From assembly GCA_021378565.1 (NCBI GenBank), contig JAACJU010000004.1, positions 1-64,000 of the forward strand: a stretch of 64,000 nucleotides of DNA, read 5' to 3'. The translations under genes and the position numbers were made by a program. This document shows positions 25,138-33,801 of the stretch, one piece after another. Position 1 is the first letter of the stretch, and the number at the start of each line of letters is the position of its first letter. The DNA is from Arcobacter sp. LC1. Lineage in GTDB: Bacteria > Campylobacterota > Campylobacteria > Campylobacterales > Arcobacteraceae. Under the pieces are notes generated by a model that was not told where the DNA came from, did no database searches, and was given only the letters and a program-made list of their open reading frames with translations.

Positions 25138-25860
25138 TTATATTTTAGCTTGTTTGCCCAAGTATGCTTCTTGAATACTTTTTGAAGCCAAAAGTTCTTT
25201 TGAATTTCCACTGTGTGTTATCTTTCCAAGCTCCAAAACATAGCCTCTATTTGCTAGTTTTAAAGCCGCTCTTGCATTTTGCTCTACTAATAAAACTGTA
25301 GTTCCTTTTTTAGCAACTTCTTCAATTGCTTTGAAAATTGTCTTAATCAAAATAGGCGCAAGCCCTAAAGATGGCTCATCTAATATAAGCAATTTTGGTT
25401 TTGACATTAAGGCTCTACCAATAGCTAGCATTTGCTGTTCTCCCCCACTTAGCGTTCCAGCTAATTGTTTTTTTCGTTCTTTTAAGCGAGGCAGTATTTC
25501 ATAAATCCATTTTAAGGTTTCTTTATCTATATGTTTTAGACTATAAGCACCCATTAAAAGATTTTCTTCTACATTTAATGTAGAAAATACTCGCCTGCCT
25601 TCAGGGCAATGCGCAATTCCTTGTGATACAATTTTGTGCGACAAAGTTGAGCTTATATCTTTACCTTCAAATATAATGCTCCCTGATTTTGATTTGATAA
25701 GCCCAGAGATGGTTTTTAATGTAGTTGATTTTCCAGCTCCGTTTGCACCAAGTATTGTAACCACTTCACCCTTTCTAACTTCTAAAGAAATACCTTTTAA
25801 GGCTGAAATTGCACCATAAGATACAAATAAGTCTTTAAGTTCTAATAAAATCTCTTGCAT
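25138..25860 (-). CDS. livF: Branched-chain amino acid type ABC transporter ATPase LivF
   Basis: A 240-residue ABC ATPase with Walker A GANGAGKST, the LivF-type region GIAHCPEGRRVF, signature LSGGEQQMLAIGRAL and Walker B LLILDEPSLGLAP. The C-terminus is YVLELGKI...EAYLGK, as in LivF. It pairs with LivG under the LivH/LivM channel on the cytoplasmic face. Its ATG directly follows the livG stop. The family is secure. The amino acid carried is not certain, since the operon ends with putA. Confidence 0.9.
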   Translation of the reverse strand: MQEILLELKDLFVSYGAISALKGISLEVRKGEVVTILGANGAGKSTTLKTISGLIKSKSGSIIFEGKDISSTLSHKIVSQGIAHCPEGRRVFSTLNVEENLLMGAYSLKHIDKETLKWIYEILPRLKERKKQLAGTLSGGEQQMLAIGRALMSKPKLLILDEPSLGLAPILIKTIFKAIEEVAKKGTTVLLVEQNARAALKLANRGYVLELGKITHSGNSKELLASKSIQEAYLGKQAKI

Positions 25861-26634
25861 TTATTCGTCCTCATCTTTTGTACCTAAGTATGCTTCAATA
25901 ACTCTAGGATCATTTTGAATAAAAGAAGGTATGCCTTGAGATATTTCTTTCCCAAAATTAATAACACTTATATAATCACTTAATTTCATAAGCATATCCA
26001 TATCATGCTCTATCATCATAATCCCAAGTCCTAGTTTTTTAACTTCTAAAATAATCTCACTAAGCTCCGCACTTTCTTGCTCATTTAATCCAGCTGCAGG
26101 TTCATCTAAAATCAAAAGTTTAGGCTCTGCGGCTAATGCTCTTGCCATTTCTACTTTTCTTTGATTTCCGTAAGATAAATCTTTAGTTGGAGTCAAAGCG
26201 TAAGCACTAAGATTAAAAAACTCCATCAATTCTTTTGTGCTCTCCCAAAGTTTTCGTTCATCTTTTCTATAAAAATTATCATGAAAAAAACTATGGTACC
26301 ACCTTTGTTTAGATTTTGTATGTGTTCCTGCTACGATATTTTCAGCCACACTCATTTCCCCAAAAAGTCTAATATTTTGAAAAGTTCGAAGTATTCCTCT
26401 TTGTGCTATTTTATGTGGTTCTAATTTGGTAATTTCTTCCCCTTGGAATTTTATACTTCCTGTATCAGGTCTGTAAATTCCTGTTATGCAGTTAAAAAGC
26501 GTAGTTTTTCCAGCTCCATTTGGTCCAATAAGTCCATAAATTTGCCCAGCTTTAAGCTCTAGATTGATATCTTCTAAGGCACTTAAGCCACTAAAAGATT
26601 TATATAGATTTTTAATCTCTAAAATATTTTTCAT
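25861..26634 (-). CDS. livG: Branched-chain amino acid type ABC transporter ATPase LivG
   Basis: This 257-residue ABC ATPase has Walker A GPNGAGKTT, the LivG block RGILRTFQNIRLF, the variant signature LSYGNQRKVEMARAL and Walker B LLILDEPAAGLN. Its C-terminal EAYLG motif is typical of LivG. It is the second nucleotide-binding subunit of the Liv complex, and its end abuts livF. It differs from LivF in the insertion around residues 95-130, as usual for the pair. Confidence 0.9.
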   Translation of the reverse strand: MKNILEIKNLYKSFSGLSALEDINLELKAGQIYGLIGPNGAGKTTLFNCITGIYRPDTGSIKFQGEEITKLEPHKIAQRGILRTFQNIRLFGEMSVAENIVAGTHTKSKQRWYHSFFHDNFYRKDERKLWESTKELMEFFNLSAYALTPTKDLSYGNQRKVEMARALAAEPKLLILDEPAAGLNEQESAELSEIILEVKKLGLGIMMIEHDMDMLMKLSDYISVINFGKEISQGIPSFIQNDPRVIEAYLGTKDEDE

Positions 26635-27585
26635 CTAAGCTTCCTTCTTTGGCTTTAGAAATTTAGGAATATCGCCAAATTTCATAGGTAAAAGCCCATG
26701 CGGTCTTAAAATCATAGTTAAAATCATTGCAGCACCAAAAATCAAATATCTTGAATCTTTAAAGCTAGTAAAAAGCTCAGGTAAAATAAACATAATAAAA
26801 GTCCCAGCTAAAATTCCTGGCATAGAAGCGCCACCACCGACTAAGATTATGGCAAAAAACATAACTGATTGCATAAAGTTAAATGACTCAGGTGAAACTG
26901 CTGAATTTTGCAAAGCAAAAACAAAGCCTGCAAGTCCAGCCATACTAGCACCTAAACCAAAAGCAAAAAGCTTGTATTGACTAATATTTATACCCATAGA
27001 TTTTGCAGCAATTTCATCTTTGTTTATATAAAAAAGTGCTCTTCCGTATTTTGATTTATTAAGTGCTTTTAATAAAAGAACACTAAGTACTAAAATCCCA
27101 AAAGCTAGATAATAAATAGATATTTGTGAGCTAAAGGTGAAGCCAAAGACATTTAATAAATCTATACCAAAGATTCCATCTGGCCCTCCTGTTAGTCCAA
27201 AAGGATTGTTTGATAAAACTTGCTCAAAAATTATATTAAAGCCAATTGTTGCAACCAATAAATAATCACCTCTTAAATGAATAATTGGAGAAATTATTAG
27301 ATAAGCAATTACTAAAGGCAATATTATGGCAAATGGCAAGGTACTTATAATGCTAAAATGAAAATGCGTATTTAAAATAGCTGTTGCGTAAGCACCTAGC
27401 CCAAAAAATATAGCATGCCCCATATTAAAAACTCCAGCTCTACCTAGGATTATATCTCCTGAGAAAGCCACAATTGAAAATATCAAAAATGTAATTGCCA
27501 AACTTAGCCAAGCTGAGCTTAGAAAAAAAGGTAGAAATGCTAGAATAATTAAAAAAATAATTAAGTATTTTGTTCTTCTGTTCAT
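26635..27585 (-). CDS. livM: Branched-chain amino acid type ABC transporter permease LivM
   Basis: A 316-residue permease with about nine hydrophobic spans. It has GRAGVFNMGHAIFFGLGAYA near residue 48, the family-typical LTGGPDGI, GRALFYINKDEIAAKSMGIN (the ATPase-docking loop) and VGGGASMPGILAGTF. It forms the inner-membrane channel with LivH. It starts 1 bp after livH and ends next to livG. No deviations from the family are visible. Confidence 0.9.
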   Translation of the reverse strand: MNRRTKYLIIFLIILAFLPFFLSSAWLSLAITFLIFSIVAFSGDIILGRAGVFNMGHAIFFGLGAYATAILNTHFHFSIISTLPFAIILPLVIAYLIISPIIHLRGDYLLVATIGFNIIFEQVLSNNPFGLTGGPDGIFGIDLLNVFGFTFSSQISIYYLAFGILVLSVLLLKALNKSKYGRALFYINKDEIAAKSMGINISQYKLFAFGLGASMAGLAGFVFALQNSAVSPESFNFMQSVMFFAIILVGGGASMPGILAGTFIMFILPELFTSFKDSRYLIFGAAMILTMILRPHGLLPMKFGDIPKFLKPKKEA

Positions 27586-27586
27586 C

Positions 27587-28489
27587 TTAAACCTTTTCTA
27601 TGAAAGTTTCGCCCAAGATTCCTCTTGGTCTGAAAATCAAAATCACGATTAGCAAAATAAAGGTAAAAGTTGCAGACCATTCAGTTGACACATATCCTGA
27701 AATCATAGTATTGAAAAGTCCAAGCAACAAGCCTCCTAACACAGCCCCAGGTATGCTTCCAATACCTCCTATAATGGCTGCAATAAAAGCATTTAATCCA
27801 TACAGCCAACCCATATCAAAAGTAAGTCCTTTATAATAGATTCCAATAAAAAGTCCACCTATTGCTCCAAGACCTGAACCTAAAATAAAAATAATACTAA
27901 TAACTTTATTTACATTAATCCCCATTAAAGCAGCAGCTTCTTTATCAATTGCACTTGCTCTTATGGCTGTTCCTATTTTTGTTTTATGTATAAAAAAATA
28001 TAGTGAAAGTGTTAAAACTGCGCAAAGTACCAAAATAACGATTTGAGTGTAAGAAAAAACCACTCCTGATACTAATACGGTGGTGTTTGGAAAAATTTGT
28101 GAAGGAAATATTCTCATATTTGGCCCCCAAATAAGCATTATAGAATTTTGAATAAGCAAAGATGCTCCAAGTGCTGAAACTACCGCACTAAGTCGTGGAG
28201 CTGTTCTTAGAGGCTTGTAAGCCACTCTTTCTAAAAGAACTCCAATCATTGCGATAATTATTGTAGTCAGTATAAAAATTGTCAAAACACTAAAAAGATT
28301 AATTGAAGACGCACCAAAAAATTCTGAAAATACGCTAAGTCCTATATAAGCTGAGAGTGCAACCAAATCTCCATGGGCAAAATTTATTAATTTCATAATC
28401 CCATATACCATCGTATAACCTAAGGCAACCAAAGCATATAAGCTACCTATTGTTAATCCGTTTACTAATTGTTGAAGAAATATATCCAT
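27587..28489 (-). CDS. livH: Branched-chain amino acid type ABC transporter permease LivH
   Basis: This 300-residue permease has the LivH N-terminal block LVNGLTIGSLYALVALGYTMVYGIMKLINFAHGD, summarised here by its ends, at about residues 8-41. ERVAYKPLR, the docking loop RASAIDKEAAALMGIN and GGIGSIPGAVLGG also fit. Together with LivM it makes the transmembrane pore. It is separated from livK by 139 bp that hold two hairpins, so it is likely expressed at a lower level than the binding protein. Confidence 0.9.
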   Translation of the reverse strand: MDIFLQQLVNGLTIGSLYALVALGYTMVYGIMKLINFAHGDLVALSAYIGLSVFSEFFGASSINLFSVLTIFILTTIIIAMIGVLLERVAYKPLRTAPRLSAVVSALGASLLIQNSIMLIWGPNMRIFPSQIFPNTTVLVSGVVFSYTQIVILVLCAVLTLSLYFFIHKTKIGTAIRASAIDKEAAALMGINVNKVISIIFILGSGLGAIGGLFIGIYYKGLTFDMGWLYGLNAFIAAIIGGIGSIPGAVLGGLLLGLFNTMISGYVSTEWSATFTFILLIVILIFRPRGILGETFIEKV

Positions 28490-28509
28490 TTTCTACCTTG
28501 TGATATCTA

Positions 28510-28526
28510 AGAGCTTATTAAGCTCT
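28510..28526 (-). terminator. Small hairpin upstream of livH
   Basis: AGAGCTT-ATT-AAGCTCT, a perfect 7-bp stem, 20 bp before livH. A second short palindrome, ATTTCTTAAGAAAT, lies at about 28535-28548. They may modulate read-through or start-site access. Confidence 0.35.
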
Positions 28527-28578
28527 ATACTGTTATTTCTTAAGAAATAAAATAATTATAATTTACATATATTTAAAC

Positions 28579-28603
28579 TTCTAGAAGCACTAGGCTTCTA
28601 GAA
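28579..28603 (-). terminator. Attenuating hairpin between livK and livH
   Basis: Perfect 9-bp arms TTCTAGAAG and CTTCTAGAA with a 7-base loop, shortly after the livK stop. A partial terminator here would give more binding protein than channel, as is usual for such operons. Confidence 0.55.
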
Positions 28604-28628
28604 TAGTAATTGCAATAATAACAATAAC

Positions 28629-29753
28629 TTATTTGTTTAAAACTTTATAAGAACCATCTTTTTGAAGTTGATAAACTAAAAATTTAACATTGATTCTTTC
28701 TCCATCGTTTCTAAAAGTTATTGGCCCTGTAATTCCTGGGTAATTTTTTAGATTATGTAAAAAGTTTGATATTTTTTTAGTATCTGTACTTTTTATAGTT
28801 TTTATTGCATATAAAATTACTCTCAATCCATCAGCATTTAAAACTGGAAATATTGAAGGAAGATTTGTTTTATAAGCTGTTTTATAAGCTTTTATGTAAG
28901 TTTTTGCAATTTTATAAGGCAAAGTTTTAGGTGAAGGGAAATTAATAATCAAACTTCCTTTAGCAGCGTCGCCCGCAAGTTTTGCAAAATTTGGATTGTC
29001 GTTTGAATCTCCACCAACAAAAACTGCTTTAATACCTAGTTCTTTTTGTTGTGATCTTATTAATCCACCATCACTAAAATATCCTGAGAAATAAATAGCA
29101 TCAGGTTTTAAAGCTTTGATTTTAGTTAAAATCGCTGTAAAGTTTTGAGTACCAGATTTGATTTTACCTCTATATACAACATTTCCACCAATATCTTTTA
29201 TAGAAGCTTCTGTTGCATTTGCTAAACCATTTGAATAAGAAGAATAATCAGATAAGACTACAATTTTTTTGAAATGTCTATCTTTTACAAGATATTTAGC
29301 TGTAAAGCTACCTTCAGCTGAGTTTGGATAAGAATTTCTAAAAAAAGTCCAATATTTTTTTGCTATTAGTTTATTACTTGTTCCATCAGTTGTTTGAAGT
29401 ATGTGATTTCTAAAATAAATTGTTTGAGCTGCTAGAGCCGCATTTGATGTGTAAGAACCAATAACTGCTAAAACTTTAGCATCAGAAAATTTTCTAGCAC
29501 AAACTGCTGCTTTTTGACTTTTACCTTCATCATCACAAGTAAGGACTGTTATTTTTTTACCAATAATTCCACCTTTTGCATTTTCTTGTTTTGCAATAAG
29601 TCTTACAAAATTATCAATTGCTTGACCTTCACTTGCATATTTACCAGTAATTGGAGCTTGAACGCCAATCTTGATAACACCATGTGCAAATAATGCGCTT
29701 GAGCTTAAAATTAAGCTTGCTAGTACCAACTTAAATCCGAGTGTTCTTTTCAT
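28629..29753 (-). CDS. livK: Periplasmic amino acid binding protein (LivK/LivJ family)
   Basis: The 374-residue product has a signal peptide cleaved around SSSALFAHG, then the Leu/Ile/Val-binding protein fold. It begins IKIGVQAPITGKYASEGQ, with ENAKGGIIGKKI, CDDEGKSQKA, IGSYTSNAALAA and GITGPITFRNDGE near the end. It delivers the amino acid to LivHM. Only one binding protein is present, where C. jejuni has two (livK, livJ). Because putA closes the operon, proline should be considered among its ligands. It is the first gene of the operon, with AGGAGAAAA before the ATG. Confidence 0.88.
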   Translation of the reverse strand: MKRTLGFKLVLASLILSSSALFAHGVIKIGVQAPITGKYASEGQAIDNFVRLIAKQENAKGGIIGKKITVLTCDDEGKSQKAAVCARKFSDAKVLAVIGSYTSNAALAAQTIYFRNHILQTTDGTSNKLIAKKYWTFFRNSYPNSAEGSFTAKYLVKDRHFKKIVVLSDYSSYSNGLANATEASIKDIGGNVVYRGKIKSGTQNFTAILTKIKALKPDAIYFSGYFSDGGLIRSQQKELGIKAVFVGGDSNDNPNFAKLAGDAAKGSLIINFPSPKTLPYKIAKTYIKAYKTAYKTNLPSIFPVLNADGLRVILYAIKTIKSTDTKKISNFLHNLKNYPGITGPITFRNDGERINVKFLVYQLQKDGSYKVLNK

Positions 29754-29856
29754 ATTTTCTCCTTAGATTAAAGACTTGTTGTAGCCTTTTGAATATTATT
29801 TCATATTTAAACTTAAAATATTTTTAAAATATAACTTTAAGTAATTTTTTTTTAAA

Positions 29857-31107
29857 TTACTCATTATTTGCTACTTTTGGTAAGAAAAATATTAAAACAA
29901 AGGCAAGTAAAAATATACAAATACTCAAATATGAAATACTAAGGAATTGATAATGTGCATTTAATAGCGATAATGCAACAGGACTTAGTCCTCCAAAAAT
30001 AGCATAAGGAATGTTGTATGATAATGAAAGCGCCGAAGATCTTTGCACAGGTTTAAACACTAAGGCAAAATATGTAGATGCACTTCCTACAAAAAGTCCA
30101 AAAATTAAAGAAAATACAAATTCAAACAAAGCAAAATTCAAATTAGTTTTATAATTTAAAAGCAAATAACTAGCAGGTAAAATAAAAATTACTATTAAAA
30201 TTGAACCTAAAAGCATAGTTTTTTTATGTCCTACTTTGTCAGCTAAATGCCCACCATAAATAGTAGAGCCCATAAAAATAAGCATAGCTATAGCATTTAT
30301 TAATAAAGTAGCTGAATGGTTATCTATGTTTTTTGGAAAAATACTAATAGGAAGCCAAATAAATAAAAATTGATAAAAGTACGAATACGCCACGACTTCT
30401 AAGCCCACAAAAAGCATAGATTTTAATGTTTCTTTTGAAAACGAATATTTCAATTTCTTTTCTTTAAATTTTAAAAATACTTCACTCTCAGGAAGTATTA
30501 TTCTAAGGTAAACTCCTGTAGCACAAATCAAAACTCCTATAAAAAAGCAAGCTCTCCAACCCCAAGCTAACATTTCCGCACTTCCAAGAAGTTCTCTAAA
30601 AATAAATACAACTAAAGAACTTACTAAAATACCTAAAGCAGTTGAAGCAGGCACGGTGCTTACCCATTTACCCTTTTGATGGTTTGGTGAAACTTCTGCT
30701 AAATAACACAAAGAAGTTGTATATTCTCCTGCTATTGAAAGTCCTTGAATTATACGGAGAAACGCAAGTAAAAATGCAGCACTTATTCCTAGAGTTGCAT
30801 AAGTTGGCAAAAAAGTTATGAAAATACTTGTTATTAGCATTAAAGCTTGAGAAAGTATTAAAGTTTTTCTTCTACCAAGTATATCTCCTAAATAACCAAA
30901 AATAATAGAACCAAGAGGTCTTGCCAAAAATCCTATCGCAAAAATGAAAAAAGTTAAAATTCCTGCTTCAGCTTTTAGCTCATGCGGGAAAAATAAAGTA
31001 GAAATCTGCGGACTTAGATAGGCATAAACTAAAAACGTATACCATTCTACTACATTTCCTATACCTGTGCCTAAAATCAACTTAACAATACTTTGTTTGC
31101 TTTTCAT
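29857..31107 (-). CDS. MFS transporter, metabolite:H+ symporter (MHS) family
   Basis: The 416-residue, 12-span MFS protein opens with IGNVVEWYTFLVYAYLSP and has the MHS blocks FLARPLGSIIFGYLGDILGRRKTL and IIQGLSIAGEYTTS. GWRACFFIG and RIILPESEVF also fit. These place it with ProP/KgtP/CitA-type proton symporters of small acids, proline or betaine. It lies upstream of livK on the same strand, separated by about 100 bp, so it may be a separate unit. Proximity to putA makes proline or a TCA-cycle acid plausible, but the substrate is not readable from sequence. Confidence 0.8.
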   Translation of the reverse strand: MKSKQSIVKLILGTGIGNVVEWYTFLVYAYLSPQISTLFFPHELKAEAGILTFFIFAIGFLARPLGSIIFGYLGDILGRRKTLILSQALMLITSIFITFLPTYATLGISAAFLLAFLRIIQGLSIAGEYTTSLCYLAEVSPNHQKGKWVSTVPASTALGILVSSLVVFIFRELLGSAEMLAWGWRACFFIGVLICATGVYLRIILPESEVFLKFKEKKLKYSFSKETLKSMLFVGLEVVAYSYFYQFLFIWLPISIFPKNIDNHSATLLINAIAMLIFMGSTIYGGHLADKVGHKKTMLLGSILIVIFILPASYLLLNYKTNLNFALFEFVFSLIFGLFVGSASTYFALVFKPVQRSSALSLSYNIPYAIFGGLSPVALSLLNAHYQFLSISYLSICIFLLAFVLIFFLPKVANNE

Positions 31108-31200
31108 GAAAACTCCTTAAAGAAAATTATATTTAAAGAATTACATAAATAAACTTATAAAAAGATTAATTTTGTACTAATAATTAATTATTATTTTTTA

Positions 31201-32076
31201 TTAAATTTTTGGATAATTAGCCCAAAAATTATAATAATTAGTCCAGATAATTGTAGATAAATAAATTTTCTCTTTTAAAATAAAATGTATGAAGATTAAA
31301 GATATAAAAGGAGATAAAAAAATCAAATTTGAAATATTGCTTATTTTTTTACTTACTTGCAAGGCTTTTAACCATAAAAGAAAAGTAAGTCCCATTTCAA
31401 ATAATCCTATATAAATAGATGCTAAAATTCCTTCTAAGTGTGGCATTTTAAAATCTTTAAAAAAACAAATGTATAAGATTATATAAACTAAGGAAAATAA
31501 AAAATTTCCTGCTAGGTTAAAGATTGGAGGAAAATTATTTTTTGTATTAATTATCCAATAACTTGCCCAAAGTAAGGTAGAAAGTATGGCAAAAAATACT
31601 CCAAGCTTTGATGAAAAATGTAAGCTCAAAAGGTCTCCCTTACTTGAGATTAATAAAACTCCAAAATAGCAAATAAAACCTGCTAAAATATCTTTAAGCC
31701 CTAATTTATGCTTTAGAAATATTGCGCCAAGATAAGCTAAAACTAAAGCCCAAGTATAGTTTATTGCTTGCGCTTCTTGTGCTAAAAGTAAAGAGTAGGC
31801 TTTGAAAAGTATCAAATAATAAGCAAAAGGACTAATAAAAGAAGACAAAGCAATACTTAGTTTGTTTTTATTTAAAAATTGAAAAAAAGAAGATAGCTTT
31901 TTTTGCTTTATTAGCAAAGAAAAGAAAAAAATATTTGAAACTATGATGGAATAAAAGACCATTTCAAAAGGCTCAAAACTCCTAAGCGCAATCTTAAAAG
32001 CAGTAGCGACACTAGACCATAAAAGTACAGCCAAAAGCGCGTATTTATATTCACTCGCTAAAAATTGCTTTTTCAT
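31201..32076 (-). CDS. EamA/DMT-family transporter
   Basis: A 291-residue, about ten-span membrane protein with two repeated EamA halves. The first ends near YTWALVLAYLGAIFLKHKLGLKDILAG and the second near IGLFEMGLTFLLWLKAL and IFIHFILKEKI. These are typical of the drug/metabolite superfamily, which export amino acids or other small metabolites. Only the family can be named. It lies between the MHS transporter and lnt, each with about 90 bp spacing, and has its own AT-rich upstream region. Confidence 0.75.
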   Translation of the reverse strand: MKKQFLASEYKYALLAVLLWSSVATAFKIALRSFEPFEMVFYSIIVSNIFFFSLLIKQKKLSSFFQFLNKNKLSIALSSFISPFAYYLILFKAYSLLLAQEAQAINYTWALVLAYLGAIFLKHKLGLKDILAGFICYFGVLLISSKGDLLSLHFSSKLGVFFAILSTLLWASYWIINTKNNFPPIFNLAGNFLFSLVYIILYICFFKDFKMPHLEGILASIYIGLFEMGLTFLLWLKALQVSKKISNISNLIFLSPFISLIFIHFILKEKIYLSTIIWTNYYNFWANYPKI

Positions 32077-32169
32077 TTTTATCCTTTGGGTTATTCTTTA
32101 GTTTATTAAGAAATACAAATTTATACTAAAATAAAACTTTTAGAATAATTAAAATCTTATGATTATCTT

Positions 32170-33429
32170 TTAAGGATTTAAAATATAGCTTTTACTTCCG
32201 TTTATTTCATGAAATATTTTTATATCGTATCTTTTTGCATAATATAATAGTAAAAGCCTTTGCAAAGTAGGCATGATTGAAGGAGTAAACCAAGCATCAT
32301 TTGAAAGGGCTATAAAATGCTTGGTATTTTTTAGATTTTGGTACAATATTTTATTTGTAGCCTCATAGCAAATAGCCACCCTAAAAGAAGTATCTTTTAT
32401 CTTAAAAGTGCTGGGTTTTTTAGCACTTGCATAATCACTAGCTCCATCAAAAAATATCTTGTTTATAAAATCTTTTGCAAATTTTGGCAAAGGCACTTCT
32501 TCTCCAAAGGGTACTAACACGACTTTATTCGCAATTTTAACTTGTCCTTTTGAAAATAAATACAAGCTATTATAAAACTTGCCATTTTTTTCGCTCAAAG
32601 CCCCTGTGATAATATTTATTTTTTTTGAAAATTGTTTTAGTTTTAGCATATCCTCAGTGCTTGCATTTAAAATAATACTAAAGGCAGTCTCAGGTAAAAT
32701 CACTAAATCATAGTGTTTTTTTATCGCTTCTTCGATGTTTTCATAATTTATTTGCTTTGATTTTTCTAAAAAACTAGCTTTCCATCTTAGGGTTTGACTT
32801 ATATGATAACTTGGAAGATAAATTTTCAATTTAGTATTTATTTTTTTTTGTGCTGTAAAATTTATGCAAAAACCCAAGCAAAGAATCAAAACTAGGCTCA
32901 TAGTTTTAATATAATTTATATTTTTATTGTTTCTTAGAAATATTAAACTCGCTATTATAAATACAAGTAAAATGATATATATTTTATGAATATTAAAAAC
33001 ACTATTTGCAAATAAAACTTCAAATTTAAACCAATCAAAACCAAAAGGTCCAAAAGAGCTTAGCACTAAAAAGGCAAAAGCCTTATAAAAAACATTTGAA
33101 AAAAATCCACAAATAAAAAATAAAAAACCATAAATAATCCCAAGCCCTAAAATCTCAAATGGTATCAAAAACTCAAGTTTATAATAAACTAAACTAAAGC
33201 TAATCCAATAAAACCACATAATTCCTACAAAAAAACCAGTATAAAAATAATCAGCTCGTTTTTTTAAATTTAGTAGCGTATAAATCGCCAAAAGTCCAAG
33301 TAAAGAATTTAGGTATTTATTAGAAATTGAAAAATATTCCAAATAAGGTATTAAGCTTAGTAAAATTGCTATTATCAAGCCATTTCTTATATTTGTTTTG
33401 TTAAAATAGCCTCGTTTTATGCTAGACAT
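32170..33429 (-). CDS. lnt: Apolipoprotein N-acyltransferase
   Basis: The protein has N-terminal membrane spans (residues about 10-180) and a C-terminal nitrilase-like periplasmic domain. The catalytic residues are visible in the usual places: glutamate in LPETAFS, lysine in KVVLVPFGEEVPLP, and cysteine in VAICYEA. It adds the third acyl chain to lipoproteins in the inner membrane. At about 419 residues it is shorter than E. coli Lnt (512), with trimmed loops. I set the start at ATG 33429 (MSSIKRGYF); an ATG 30 bp upstream would run into the yajC start. The divergent partner yajC matches C. jejuni order. Confidence 0.85.
   Translation of the reverse strand: MSSIKRGYFNKTNIRNGLIIAILLSLIPYLEYFSISNKYLNSLLGLLAIYTLLNLKKRADYFYTGFFVGIMWFYWISFSLVYYKLEFLIPFEILGLGIIYGFLFFICGFFSNVFYKAFAFLVLSSFGPFGFDWFKFEVLFANSVFNIHKIYIILLVFIIASLIFLRNNKNINYIKTMSLVLILCLGFCINFTAQKKINTKLKIYLPSYHISQTLRWKASFLEKSKQINYENIEEAIKKHYDLVILPETAFSIILNASTEDMLKLKQFSKKINIITGALSEKNGKFYNSLYLFSKGQVKIANKVVLVPFGEEVPLPKFAKDFINKIFFDGASDYASAKKPSTFKIKDTSFRVAICYEATNKILYQNLKNTKHFIALSNDAWFTPSIMPTLQRLLLLYYAKRYDIKIFHEINGSKSYILNP
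33402..33407 (+). promoter_or_regulatory. -10 element of the yajC-secDF operon inside lnt
   Basis: TTTTGTTAAAATAG is a T-rich extended -10 that lies within the 5' end of the divergent lnt gene, about 50 bp before the yajC ATG. The same string precedes the chemoreceptor gene at 53993. Confidence 0.5.
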
Positions 33430-33457
33430 AAAAAACCAAATACATAAAGGAAACTCC

Positions 33458-33739
33458 ATGGGTGGACACGGTTCAAATCTTTTAGGTTCATTATTGCCTC
33501 TTGTTGCGCTTTTCGCAATATTTTATTTTCTAATTATTAGACCACAACAAAAACAGTCTAAGAATCATAAGAAAATGCTTTCTGAGTTAAAGAAAGGTCA
33601 AGTCATTGTAACAAATGGTGGCTTAATTGTTGAAATTATTAAGGTAGAAGAAGACTTTTTAAAAGTTAAAAACCCTGATGGTTCAGAACTTAAATTGATA
33701 AAAACTCACGTTGCAAAACAATACGAGCAAAACTCTTAA
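33458..33739 (+). CDS. yajC: Preprotein translocase subunit YajC
   Basis: From ATG 33458 (AAAGG 7 bp upstream) the 93-residue product begins MGGHGSNLLGSLLPLVALFA and has one membrane span followed by FYFLIIRPQQKQSKNHKKML, the YajC hallmark. The small cytoplasmic domain has KKGQVIVTNGGLIVEI. It is an accessory of SecDF in the inner membrane. An upstream in-frame start at 33419 would add residues that do not fit the family. A hairpin separates it from secD. Confidence 0.92.
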   Translation: MGGHGSNLLGSLLPLVALFAIFYFLIIRPQQKQSKNHKKMLSELKKGQVIVTNGGLIVEIIKVEEDFLKVKNPDGSELKLIKTHVAKQYEQNS

Positions 33740-33740
33740 G

Positions 33741-33770
33741 TTTACAAGCCCTTTTTGAAGGCCTTGTAAA
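33741..33770 (+). terminator. Hairpin between yajC and secD
   Basis: TTTACAAG and CTTGTAAA arms, with CC/GG pairing inside, follow the yajC stop at once and end in TTTGTAAAT. Probably partial termination, since secD has no obvious promoter of its own. Confidence 0.5.
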
Positions 33771-33801
33771 TTTGTAAATACCTAGATTTAAAGGGAAAAA
33801 A

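Noticed and set aside
33419-33459. Longest-frame starts for yajC (33419) and lnt (33459)
   Set aside because: They overlap each other, add residues foreign to both families, and a better ribosome site or N-terminus exists at 33458 and 33429.
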